This document shows, in pieces, positions 33,916 to 44,143 of a stretch of DNA of 64,000 bases. The translations under genes were made by a program, and so were the position numbers. The notes below the pieces were generated by a model that did not search any database, was not told the DNA's origin, and saw only the letters and a program-made list of their open reading frames with translations. This DNA is from Vishniacozyma victoriae (lineage: Eukaryota; Basidiomycota; Tremellomycetes; Tremellales; Bulleribasidiaceae): the NCBI GenBank assembly GCA_017654735.1, contig JADPYG010000091.1, positions 62,001 to 126,000 of the forward strand, in the 5' to 3' direction. The first letter of the stretch is position 1; each line of letters starts with the position of its first letter.

Positions 33916-35649
33916 TTAATATGCGTACAACAACCTTGTGGAAGGATCGTTTCTCCTCATTGTTTTGTTCACTCGCTGTAGCCAGAAGCGCATGACGAAT
34001 GAGCAAACAATGACAGCTGCGACGAAGCCTGCGTTTGCCGACATTGCCGTGAGACATCGAGGCCCGTCCGATTTGGGGTAAAGATAAGGGGTAAAGATGA
34101 AGGATGTCATGGCGATGCAATTCATGATCGATAGAGCACCAGCTTTCTTCTCGGGTGTTTGTCCACATGTGGCGGCTACCCATCCGATGATGATCGAGTT
34201 AGCCCTGTAACATAAGCCCAAAGATACGGTAATGAGGAAGATGCTCACGAGTAGGCGCCAGTGGCGAACAGGAACAGCGAGACAAATCGAACGCCGGTGT
34301 TGAGAGAGGCGGCGGCCATGATGAAACCGACAAGAGCCACGGTCATACCGCCAACAATGTGCCACGACTTTTCGTTTCTTCGTCCGGAGGACCAGGCCAG
34401 AGCTACGCTGAAGATTCCAGCGCAAATGTAAGGCGGGGCCGTAATTACTAAAGTAATGGTCGTACTGTATCCCAGAGTCTTAACCACAGTAGGGAAGAAC
34501 GAATTGAAGCCACAGGCACAGAGGTGAAGTAGTTGGAGAAGAGTGAGGAACCAAAGTTTCGAATCTTTGGCGGCTTGTTTGAGACCGACCCAAGCACCTT
34601 TGCTTTCCTCTAGACCGACCGTGTCGCGCTCCATTCGAGAGTGGGCAAGCTGTTGCTCTTCAGGCTTCAGCCATCGCGTAGTGAGAGGATGATCGGGAAG
34701 CGCCCAGAGGGCGATGATGGCGATACCGAATGTGACTACACCGAGGATGATGAACAGCCATCGCCACCCGGCGATGCCATGTGCTCCACCTAACGTGGCG
34801 AACGTTGCCGCACTGATGAGTCCAGCTACGGCGGTAGCAATGATGTTGGCGCCTGAAGTCAGCTGGCTCATCCAAGATATCACCATATATGGCGAGGGAC
34901 TCACTGTACAGGATCGACACTCTAGTAGCAATCTCTCGTCGTGTGTAGAAAAGTGAGAGCATATAGATTGCTCCAGGGTAGAAAGGTGCTTCGCAGAAGC
35001 CGAGGAGAACCCGGACGGCCAATGCACCATGGTAGTTCTGTACCGCAGCTGTAGCTGCAGAGACTCCTGCCCAAGCCCTGCTGGTCAGATTCCGGTGCAT
35101 AGCGCAATTTCAACTAAGTCACTCACATCATCCAGCAGGACATCCATAAGGACGGTCGAACCTTTTTGGTGGACATGAGCATATTGGAGGGAATCTGTAA
35201 AAGTCAGAAGAAGGAAACCGGCTCGATATGCAAATACTTGCCTGAATCAAGGTGTAACCAGCATAAAGCACGGAGACACAGACGTTGAACTGGTTACCGA
35301 CGAGTCCCAAGTCTTTCTCGAAACCATCAAGTCGGGCATTGGCGATAGCATTCTGATCGAGCTTGTTCATAAAGTACATGGCAAACACAATAGGCATGAT
35401 GTGCCAATCGAGTTTTCGAACGAGCTTGGTCTCTTCCGGGGTGTAGAGTGTATTGGTGCCAAAGTGATCGGCCTTGGCGACCGGATCTTGGGGCTTGAGA
35501 TCACTCTCGATATCATCATTGTGTTCGTACTCGGCCTTGGTGATGGAGTCGTGGTGGCTTGCCGTCTTTTCGAGCTTAATTCCCCCAGGCGAGGGATTAA
35601 TGACATTGGTCGCAGCCGAGGCCACGTGTGGGTTGTCGAGTCGCGACAT
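33916..35649 (-). CDS. MFS permease, anion:cation symporter (Dal5/Tna1-like)
   Basis: Spliced length is about 510 residues. A soluble N-terminus leads to VRKLDWHIMPIVFAMYFMNKLDQNAIANAR, the first helix region of the ACS family. LLGFCEAPFYPGAIYMLSLFYTRREIATRVS is the conserved helix 4-5 region. ANSIIIGWVAATCGQTPEKKAGALS is in the C-terminal half. These permeases import organic anions such as allantoate, nicotinate, vitamins or sugar acids. It is divergent from a DapA-type aldolase gene, with 515 bp between the starts. This suggests uptake of the aldolase pathway's substrate, for example a sugar acid; that link is inference. Confidence 0.83.
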
Positions 35650-36164
35650 AGTTGATTATTCGTGATTTGCGAGGCAGTGGTTTCCAGAACTCGAAAGTGG
35701 GATGAGAAGATCAGATCAGCAGTCATGTATGACTCTTATACCTCGATGGATCAGTGGAAGGCCCCAACAATTGGCTTGAGGACCCGTGGAGGTAAGAATG
35801 CGCGGCAGTATGGAGGCGAGCGTAAGCAGCCTGGCCATCTCCACGGATGCATGCTTCCGAGGATGCAGTACAGCCGCGAAGCGAGAACACATTCCATCGG
35901 ACCGAACTTCGACCATCTCCGTATGTTCTACATCGTCAAATACTACTTTCTGTCACTCATGCGGGTGCATGCTTCCATGGAGCACCGAGTCGACAGAGTG
36001 AGTTGAATGGCTCGGGAGCATGCTTCCGATGTGGAGGTGGTCCACTACTACATATATAGCTTCGTGACTAGACACTTTTTCTTGCATTCACTCAACGCAC
36101 ACACTCTCACATCCCCCTCACTTCAAACCCAACACCAACAACCCCTCCAAACACACATTTCACA
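35650..36164. promoter_or_regulatory. Divergent promoter with three GCATGCTTCC elements
   Basis: It lies between the MFS permease (-) and the aldolase (+). GCATGCTTCC occurs at 35849-35858, 35967-35976 and 36018-36027, all in the same orientation. TATATA at 36053-36058 lies about 107 bp before the aldolase start. The three repeats look like regulator-binding sites for the gene pair. Confidence 0.65.
35849..36027 (+). promoter_or_regulatory. Three copies of GCATGCTTCC
   Basis: Exact 10-mers at 35849-35858, 35967-35976 and 36018-36027. Two of them are followed by CGA(G/T). The GCATGC core is palindromic. Confidence 0.65.
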
Positions 36165-37296
36165 ATGGCTATCTCCAACGGGAACGGTAACTCCAACGGT
36201 TCCTCATCCTTCACCAACCCTCGAGGTGGTGTAGGCTTCGACATGGCTGGTATCACTCCTGCTCCTGTGAGTCTTGCATCTTCACGTCATCTTTGAGTCG
36301 CTGACTCTCAGGTTACTCCCTTCAACGAAGATGGATCCGTCGACTACGAGGCAATCCAGCGAATTGGATCTTGGCTCGCTTCCGTCGAGGGTGTCAAGGG
36401 ACTTGTCGTCCTCGGTCACGCCGGTGAAGGTACCTTCCTCACCGAAGAGGAGCAGGTCGATGTCATCAAGGCCTTCGTCAAGGCTGTCGACAACACCATT
36501 CCCATCATTGCAGGTATCACTCGAGAGGGTGATTACGTTGCCGGACTCGAGGCCAAGAGGGCCAAGGACGCTGGTGCCGCTGCTGGTCTTCTTTACCCGT
36601 GAGCTTGGTTATATGGTGACAGGACTTGTGGCTAACCCTTTAGATCTCACGGATGGCTTCGATTCGGCTATCAGACTGGCGCCCCCCAGGCTCGATACAA
36701 GTCTATCTACGAGGCATCTGGTCTACCTTTGATCCTCTTCCAGTACCCTGCCGAGACCAAGGCGACCTACGATCTTCAGACCCAACTCGACATCTTGGCT
36801 CAGCCCGGTGTCTTTGCCAGTAAGTCTGATGACACATCACCATTGAGATTGTAGCTGACATGTCATAGTGAAGAACGGTGTCCGGAACATGCGAAGATGG
36901 GACCGAGAGATCCCTGTTATCAAGCAAGAACGACCCGACATCTACGTTCTCACCTGTCACGACGAATATCTCCTCCACACTTCCTTCGATGTCGACGGTA
37001 TGCTCATCGGATACGGATGTATCGCTCCGGAAGCACTCTTCGAGCTGCTCAACGCTGGTAAAGCACAGGATTACAAGAAGGCTCGAGCCGTCCACGACAA
37101 GCTCCTACCAGTCACTGCGGCCGTCTACCACCGAGGATCACACATGGAGGGCACTGTCGCACTAAAATGGGCTTTGGTCGCTCGAGGAGTTCTTAACCAC
37201 GCAACCGTCCGAGGTACCCTTCTACCCCTCCAGAAGGGTGCCGACCAGGAGATCTTTGCCGCCATCAAGTCGGCTGGTATCCCTAAAGTACAGTAG
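36165..37296 (+). CDS. DapA-family aldolase (DHDPS/2-keto-3-deoxy-acid aldolase type)
   Basis: Four exons encode about 329 residues. The fold markers are DMAGITPAPVTPFNEDGSVD, VLGHAGEGTFLTEEEQ (the GxxGE-x3-L-x2-EE motif), AGITREG, LILFQYPAET (conserved Tyr) and VFAMKNGVRN, whose Lys is at the Schiff-base position. These (beta/alpha)8 enzymes cleave or form 2-oxo acids: dihydrodipicolinate synthase, keto-deoxy sugar-acid aldolases, sialate lyase. Since fungi make lysine by the aminoadipate route, a catabolic aldolase is more likely than DHDPS. The neighbouring anion permease and the Zn2Cys6 regulator support that reading but do not prove it. Confidence 0.8.
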
Positions 37297-37744
37297 ATTA
37301 GGTTGAAGGTTGTCATATCATGTATCGCTTTTTGTGCACAAAATTGGGTGACTCGCATTTGGATGCTGTATGAATGGTCCCACGAATGGTCTCATGCTGG
37401 AAACTTATGTTCCAGTCTATCATGCAATTCTCTATCCGTGAACGGTAGCCTTGTTCCGTCATCAACGTAAAGCCAAGACAGGGGGGATACGGTATGTTGG
37501 AAGCAAAGCTGGCGATCTTAGGCGGGTCGAAAACGAGATCGCCGGAAACGCTATTTCGCAAGCCGCAGAGCGTGGGAACGCACACTATCATGCCACCGAG
37601 CGGTAGACGCCACTTTTGTTAGCAAAGGAGAAGTCTGGACTCGGAACATCACAGGCAAAACCTTCGTCGTGACACAAGCAGCGTAAGATGCTTTCATTCG
37701 CTACAACATACTGCTTTTACAAGACCGGTTGTGCCTTAGGTCCT
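37297..37744. other. Convergent intergenic region, no gene seen
   Basis: This is the 3' region of the aldolase gene and of the Zn2Cys6 gene on the other strand. I see no gene. Confidence 0.45.
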
Positions 37745-40627
37745 TCATTGTTTCGAGTTCCACCGCCAAAGATCGAGACCATCCGATCCTGCTGATCCAT
37801 CTGGTCTCCGTTCGCCCATCTCATTCGCATTCAGCCCACCAAAGAAATCCCACGAAAAGTCACTTGCGTTCATGCCGGAGATCTCAGTTCCAAAGTCACC
37901 GGAAGGTCCCACTGTTTCAAGTCCGCTTGCGTCTATACCCGCTAATCCAGATTGTCTCCTGCTTTGCGCAGGAAAGTTTGGTTCGTAGCCGAAATTGAAC
38001 ATGTCTGTGAAAAGTGTTTCATCGAGTTGCTGATCCGCGCTGGAGGAATTTCCAGGAAGAAGGGAAGAACTCTGGGTATTGAGAAGTTGTTCTAGCGAGA
38101 ATGTCTGCGAGTCCGATACATCGTTGAGGATTGGTAACAATGACCATGAATTGGTAGCGGTGTCGGGACCGCATCGAGTGTTGACGGACGGCACATTGGT
38201 CTGATTGGTAAGAGATGCATCCTGCGCTGAGAATAGACCATTTATTGGCGAGCTTGAGGAGCCAGCGACCATCACCCGGGAGAACCCTTCGACACCAGAG
38301 GCATTCGGTCCTGGAAATCCATCTTCCAAGCCTGAGGTCCAATTCGATATGAGAGCGCTCATGTTCCCGTGATTATTGGCGGTGATCTGATTCAAGTCAT
38401 CGATAGTGGACTCATAGCCTCTTCTTGGCGAAGGCGGTCTACTCGGGTCGTCGGCTGGGCCAATACCAACGATATCTGCAAATTGAATTGAAACATTGAT
38501 GAGGATGCGATAAGTAGGGGCAAGGCGACTTTGCTTGGCCAAATTTAATGCAGTAGAAACCAGGCCTCGATCCGAGACGTGCCTTGGATTACCAGAGTCG
38601 ACCAATAATGGCAGAGAGAGCATCAGGCAGGCGTGATGTATATAATAGTAGTCGTACCACAACTCGCCTTCGAGTAAGCCGTGATTGGCAAGATCGGCCA
38701 GCACAGTCAGGCATTGCCTCGCCCCGATCAGCGAGGTCTGAGCAAGCGTGTTTATCGCAATCGGTAAAGTATTGGCAGAATCAGGAAGCGGAGTCGACTG
38801 GTGATCCAGCTCGTGGTCGACAGAGCATAGTAGATATGGCCGGCCAAGGACTGAGCGCAAATGATTATACGTGGCATGAAGTAGGTGTACCGAACGCCGA
38901 TGTCTGGACGTAGCGAATGGAGCAAAAGATTGCAGATGTAGAGGCAAAGATTGCTCCCATCTCAACAAAACTTGATCTAGCTGATTCGCCATATCGGTCG
39001 TTTCGGCCAGACGGGTCGGAGACGCAAAGTGCGTCGAATTCGATGCGATAAAGCGCTTAATCTGAGCAGATATATCCCCAAGTTTGACAGCATATTGTAG
39101 ATAACCATGTGGTGTATCGCCTCCATTTGAAAAGTCTTCGTCTGGATAACGAGCACTGACGTCGATAGTGGACGTGGCGCTCGGTCTTCCTAGAATAAAG
39201 CTCAGGCTTTGTTCGAAGAGATTGAGACTCCACCAAGTCGTCCGACGCGTATTACGAGTAATGTAGTCAAAGTTGGCCGTCTCTCCGTCGCGTTGTATCC
39301 CAAGGGCAATCGCCATTCGTGAGGCATGTCCCAAAAGCATCCAAGCGGTATTTCGTTCACCGGCGTTATGCTGATATAATCCAAGTAGAGCCAGAGCGTG
39401 GACATTGGCGAGTGTTGCCGTGAGTACCACTCGCTGCAGACCTTCGCGGACGACTATCGTGAGGTAGCGTCTTTGTATCGCTGCAGCCTCTGTGAGATTG
39501 TCGCGTTCCAGAGATTGGGCGCCGAGGACAAAGACCATGTACAGCACACATGTCCATCCTGATTCCGGCATCCCCGATGCGGCGACGGATTGTGTGGGTG
39601 ACCACAGATATTCGTACTGGACCCGAAAGGTGTTTCGGTCAAAAAGCTGAAAGTTTAGATGCACTCGATCAAAGAAGCTATCCACGAGTCGATCAGCGAG
39701 TCGTCGAGGCGGAAGAAGATCGTTATGCTCGATCGCCGATGTAGATCCCAGTACACTTCTAGGTGTAGTGCGGTCTTGTGGAGAAGGATTGGTATCCGTC
39801 TCGGAACGACAGGTCACGTTGAATGCATCCCTGATAGACGGACTCGATTCCTCAAGCTCCGCAGCCATGACTGGATGACCGGGTATTCTTGCCTCTAGAG
39901 CTGTGGTTCGCGCTGCCGAAGTGAATTCGTGAGCTCTTTGCTGGCGTCTATAACCGGGACGGTCGAGTGGAGGGGTATGGGTACTGAATTTTTTTACTAG
40001 GTACCGAATAGTATTTGCGAATTGATAAGAGCTGGCTGGCCCTACGTAGTGATAACCCCCACGGGGCGCTGGTATTAATGCTCCTTCTGGTATATGTAGC
40101 CTGTGTACCGCAGCGAATAGATTGCCGTCCTCTAATGATAATGTGCCCGTTTGCGATCCTGACGTAGAGCTTTCCGCCTCGTAAACTGGTAAATTTGCTC
40201 CTGCTCCTTCTATCTCGAATCCTGACATGTCCAATCCATGACCTCTCGCAAGACTCCGTATTCCTTCAATCGAGTCGACGTTTTCGTCGGGATACAACTT
40301 CTTTATCAGAGTGTCAAGTAGTCGATACCGGAGTTGTAATTGATCGTAGCTAGCGTAGACTCGCTGTTTGCGGGGTAGTGTTGCTTCGCAAGCTAGTGAT
40401 AGCTGAGCACAGGCGGCACAAGCATCTCCATTTCCAGGAATCCGGATACACCGGATTTTACGTGTTTTGCAGCGGTCACATGACACCGAAACGCGTTGAC
40501 GGTGGGCGTCGGATACTCGACGTTTGCCTTTCTTCGAGGGAGGCGGCTGCATACTTGGCGATGCAGATGATGGTCGGGCGTGGGAAATCATGTGGAGTAT
40601 GAAGATTGGACATGACGGACTGACCAA
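37745..40627 (-). CDS. Zn2Cys6 fungal transcription factor, intronless
   Basis: A single uninterrupted frame of 960 codons. The binuclear zinc cluster at about residues 50-80 has spacing C-x2-C-x6-C-x9-C-x2-C-x6-C (CDRCKTRKIRC then CAACAQLSLAC). A basic stretch (KKGKRRVSDAHRQR) precedes it. A middle-homology (fungal_trans) region at about 305-640 has RLADRLVDSFFDRVHLNFQL and LLGHASRMAIALGIQRDGE. The C-terminal 250 residues are low complexity. ATGs at residues 1, 13 and 26 are all possible starts; the later ones remove a hydrophobic stretch. It lies next to the aldolase/permease pair and may regulate it, which is inferred from position only. Confidence 0.85.
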   Translation of the reverse strand: MVSPSCPIFILHMISHARPSSASPSMQPPPSKKGKRRVSDAHRQRVSVSCDRCKTRKIRCIRIPGNGDACAACAQLSLACEATLPRKQRVYASYDQLQLRYRLLDTLIKKLYPDENVDSIEGIRSLARGHGLDMSGFEIEGAGANLPVYEAESSTSGSQTGTLSLEDGNLFAAVHRLHIPEGALIPAPRGGYHYVGPASSYQFANTIRYLVKKFSTHTPPLDRPGYRRQQRAHEFTSAARTTALEARIPGHPVMAAELEESSPSIRDAFNVTCRSETDTNPSPQDRTTPRSVLGSTSAIEHNDLLPPRRLADRLVDSFFDRVHLNFQLFDRNTFRVQYEYLWSPTQSVAASGMPESGWTCVLYMVFVLGAQSLERDNLTEAAAIQRRYLTIVVREGLQRVVLTATLANVHALALLGLYQHNAGERNTAWMLLGHASRMAIALGIQRDGETANFDYITRNTRRTTWWSLNLFEQSLSFILGRPSATSTIDVSARYPDEDFSNGGDTPHGYLQYAVKLGDISAQIKRFIASNSTHFASPTRLAETTDMANQLDQVLLRWEQSLPLHLQSFAPFATSRHRRSVHLLHATYNHLRSVLGRPYLLCSVDHELDHQSTPLPDSANTLPIAINTLAQTSLIGARQCLTVLADLANHGLLEGELWYDYYYIHHACLMLSLPLLVDSGNPRHVSDRGLVSTALNLAKQSRLAPTYRILINVSIQFADIVGIGPADDPSRPPSPRRGYESTIDDLNQITANNHGNMSALISNWTSGLEDGFPGPNASGVEGFSRVMVAGSSSSPINGLFSAQDASLTNQTNVPSVNTRCGPDTATNSWSLLPILNDVSDSQTFSLEQLLNTQSSSLLPGNSSSADQQLDETLFTDMFNFGYEPNFPAQSRRQSGLAGIDASGLETVGPSGDFGTEISGMNASDFSWDFFGGLNANEMGERRPDGSAGSDGLDLWRWNSKQ

Positions 40628-41373
40628 GTTAAATCACCCAAGTTACTGGAGATCACGGATACCTGCTTCCGTCTCGGAACAGTTTCGGCAAATCTTCTGG
40701 ACCTGCGGGGCTCAACGCCGCCGTAGTGGCCCATCAGGGAGCTGATAGCTGGGACACCATGATGCCTCTGGTTCTGTTTCTGGTCGCGCAATGAAAGCCG
40801 AAGCAGTTGGTAGTTCTGCTGCAAGCGATGGGGCGTAAGCGGCGCAGCAGTCTCGCTAGATTTGTCATAATGCGACGAACTCAGTAACGGGTCGAAGGCT
40901 CCTTCTTCTCTTTCGCGATCTTCAAGATGGTACCGCTTCGTGATTATAGGAGGGATTAGGCAGTAATCCATAAACTACTGACGTCGACGGCCGTGCGTAA
41001 CGTCTCCGTTCTCCAGCAATTGGAGACTACTGGCGGAAGCAGTTGTTCATCCCTGAATCATGCTTGCATAGGCGGAGTGGTGTATCTGCTCGGTAAACAG
41101 AATGTAAGCAATGACGCCAAGCTATCTTCAGGATCTGTTTGGGTTATAGTATAACTTAACCTTAAGTTACCCAATGCGCCAATCCGTTGTCGAAGTTTGT
41201 CGGCAAAGTCCCCCTATCTCGCCTGAGGATGTGTTGGGCTGAGCGTCCGGCTGGAGTTCACCAATCCAGGGTAATTGCCGAATTCTGACACCTCGGCATG
41301 AGTTCACACCATGGCAGGGCTGAGTTCCATATCGTCTCTCGTCGTTGTTGACTACGTCTACGACGCTGAAGAC
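40628..41373. promoter_or_regulatory. Divergent promoter with an 18-nt palindrome
   Basis: It separates the Zn2Cys6 gene (-) from the secreted protein gene (+). TAACTTAACCTTAAGTTA at 41152-41169 is an 8-nt-arm inverted repeat around a 2-nt centre. No gene is visible. Confidence 0.5.
41152..41169. promoter_or_regulatory. 18-nt palindrome
   Basis: TAACTTAA-CC-TTAAGTTA. It lies about 205 bp before the secreted-protein start; GGGT and ACCC flank it, extending a weaker inverted repeat. Confidence 0.5.
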
Positions 41374-43691
41374 ATGGTGTACATACTGGGACTACTACTG
41401 GCTGCAAGCCTGGTGTCCGCACAAGATCAGGTTGTATTCGGTCCAAGAAATGACGAGAAGCTCGAAAACAAATGGGACTGTACCCTTCGAGGCTGGGTCC
41501 GCGCTCCCGACCTCGCTCCTTCTCAATCGTTCCCCGGTGAAGCTCGATTGGCGGCAAATGGGAGTGCATGTGGGGATATCGAAGCATGGTCAGTAGGGCT
41601 GAGGATGAAAGAGCGGGCCATTGTTAAACTGAAGTGAGTAATGTTTTCAATCCATGACCCTTAGCCTGTTCTGCAGTATAGTAGTAAAACAGAGTGTACA
41701 GCGTTGATGCGCAGAAATCGCTCAGCAAACTTCCCTGTCAAGCCTACTCGCAAGCCTTTTAATATGACTGCTCGAGCTACTGTCTCGACCGACTACAATG
41801 ATATCTTTCGGGCATCGGACAGAATACGTTACGACACTGACGATGACGAATACAGGACAGCGCGGCTAGCTTATGGTGTGTTTCAATTGGGAGATAGAGC
41901 TGATGACAAGATGAGGCCATCAGCAACAGAAAACTATGGGACGTGGAAGGTGTTGAGCGACGGGTTTTCGATATCGGTCACGACCTTCCGTTTGGAGTCT
42001 CGACCGAAAGATCTGACTTTGACATGGTTGAATCATTCTACGTGAATGTTCCAAACACCAACGTAGATTACACTCTAGTCTTTCGTATAAGGACTAAACC
42101 TGATAACAGTTTCCACCAATCGAAGACAGAACACTATCGGGCCAAGTACAGGGCTCAGACGATCAGGTAAGCGATAGCATATTGATAGCATACAGTTACA
42201 GGTTCATATCCTACATGGGCTGATGACTTAGTTGCTCAATGCGGAAACGCTTTTCGAGTTTTACTTGAATGTGACACTTAGCAACGGGACCATAATGGAC
42301 ATCCCTGCTGGTCGAGCAGGCTTCGTCCCGCGCATGACGGATTTGCCAGATCCAGAGTGGCCTCGTGAAGTGGTGCTCAGTAACCCGAGGTTAAACAGTT
42401 CTGATGAAGTCGACGGGAAAGTCCCGGCAATGTCGATGTCTTGGGAACCAAAAGTTCCCGATTGTGTAAGGCGCTCAGACACCTTGTAACCGCCGGCTCG
42501 CCGAGCTGATGATAAAGGATGAGCAAAACCGTGTCGACTTTGATATGGTCGTTACTCCGACCCCGTCTATGGCGACTGCTGGTAAGATGAGAGATATATG
42601 AGGCAGCATGGCATAGCTGATGAAAAAGGTCAAAACATCACCCTTTATATCGTACTCAATCGGCGAGGTAACGGAACAGAACACCCATCGGTCCTGAATG
42701 TCAATGTTCACAGCAGCAAAGAATTAGATTGGGCAAAGACGCGGCTTGGCTCCGATGCAGCCTATCAAGACCTTCTCAACGACAAAAGCCATCGGCATGT
42801 AGCCCTTTCCCGGCAGAATGGGTTCATGTCGACTAAAAGGCTCGCCATCAAACCGATGGATGTCCTCGAGAAGGATCGTGAGCAGAGAGAGAAAAGCAAA
42901 TACGGCAGCTCTTACTCGTACGGCCAGAACAGGCATCCTTTGCATGAAGGCCAGGGTCGATACGACTTTGAAGACTTGGAAGAGGCGGAGCTGGACCAAT
43001 ACCGTTTCCAGATTGAGCTACACGTGTGAGTGTTGGTCCGTGCGAGATCGGTATCGGCAGTGCTTACGATAGGCCGTATAACCTGTTACCTACATTCAAT
43101 GCCACTTTCCAGTCATTCCGTCCCCGAATAAGCTTTCAGCTTCACACCGTCTTCCTCTGCGTTTTAGACGATAATGAGGCAGAAGAAGGGGGAATGTCCG
43201 ACGGGTCTGTCGCCCGGGACATAGGTTGGATCGAAGCCGTACTTCCACCAAGCATCAATCGATCGCGGCGCAACGATATAACTCAACGCGGCCTCTCGCA
43301 TACTTCGCATATCGACTTTGATCTGATTTTGCCTGCGACAACAGGTCAGGAAAACGGCGACGACGTTGTGGTGTCGTACTCTAACGCTTTGGCGCGTGCG
43401 CCTGTCATTACGCTTGACAAGCCCATGCACATCGAGTATCCACTGGTGGATTACGAGATCAGGAAGGAAAATAAGGTGGAACTTCTCCGATCTCGCTACA
43501 AGAACGATCCAAGAATGGGGAGGACGTATCCCAAGGGTGATTACAATTATGGTGGAGCACACCGGCACGCCGCGAAGATGTGGCAAGCAAAAGAACTTGC
43601 TGCGAGTCAGCTGGAGTTTCAGGGACAAGCGGAATATGCGAGCAGAGACATCGACATTCAAGAAGGCTCTGTCATGAAGGAAATGCTCTGA
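41374..43691 (+). CDS. Secreted protein of unknown family
   Basis: The start at 41374 begins a clear signal peptide (MVYILGLLLAASLVSAQ); an in-frame upstream ATG at 41311 would bury it. The protein is about 640-700 residues. It has several N-glycosylation sequons (NVTLSNGT, NITLY, NATF) and no membrane segment I trust. Introns include one of only 35 nt near 41879-41913, which is needed to stay in frame. One junction near 42168-42282 is uncertain: the donor is clear, but two acceptors are possible, and only the longer intron keeps phase with the downstream frame. The end reads QEGSVMKEML. I recognise no domain; it probably acts in the cell wall or outside the cell. Confidence 0.6.
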
Positions 43692-44143
43692 AAGACAATA
43701 TATTGGTAGTTTTAACTTTGTATGTGGAGTAGTCTGGTTGTTTCGGACCGTATTATGGAGCACTGCTTCCAAGTATTATAGATCGTCTGCCAAGTTTCAC
43801 TCTGGCTGATATCGATGCCACTCCTTTGCTGAATCACCCTCTTAATGCTGCACGTGGTCGTCCATATAATGAAAGAGGTCCCATGTCATCGAGACATTTC
43901 GATAATCGTAGGGGCTATTGTGAAGGGTGTCTTCAACGTGGTAACTGTGATTCGAGCAGTGCTGTGTAGATCTTATAATTTCCGTGAAAGCACCTTGACT
44001 CCTCCGTTGGAGTAAGGCCGGATTGACCGAAGTAATCCCGAAAGTGGGGTAACTTGAGCTTCCAATTAGGTCATGTTGTGTTTCCACCCATTCATCATCC
44101 ACAGCACCCGATAGCTACTGAACCTCGCTTAGATCATCACAGG
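43692..44143. other. Intergenic, no gene seen
   Basis: This contains the 3' region of the secreted protein gene and the promoter of the dehydrogenase gene. Nothing else is visible. Confidence 0.45.

Noticed and set aside
37745..40627. Small plus-strand frames within the Zn2Cys6 gene
   Set aside because: They are shadows of the long minus-strand coding frame.
40628..41373. Reading frames upstream of the secreted-protein gene as extra exons
   Set aside because: The signal peptide at 41374 fixes the start; earlier frames have no coding character.
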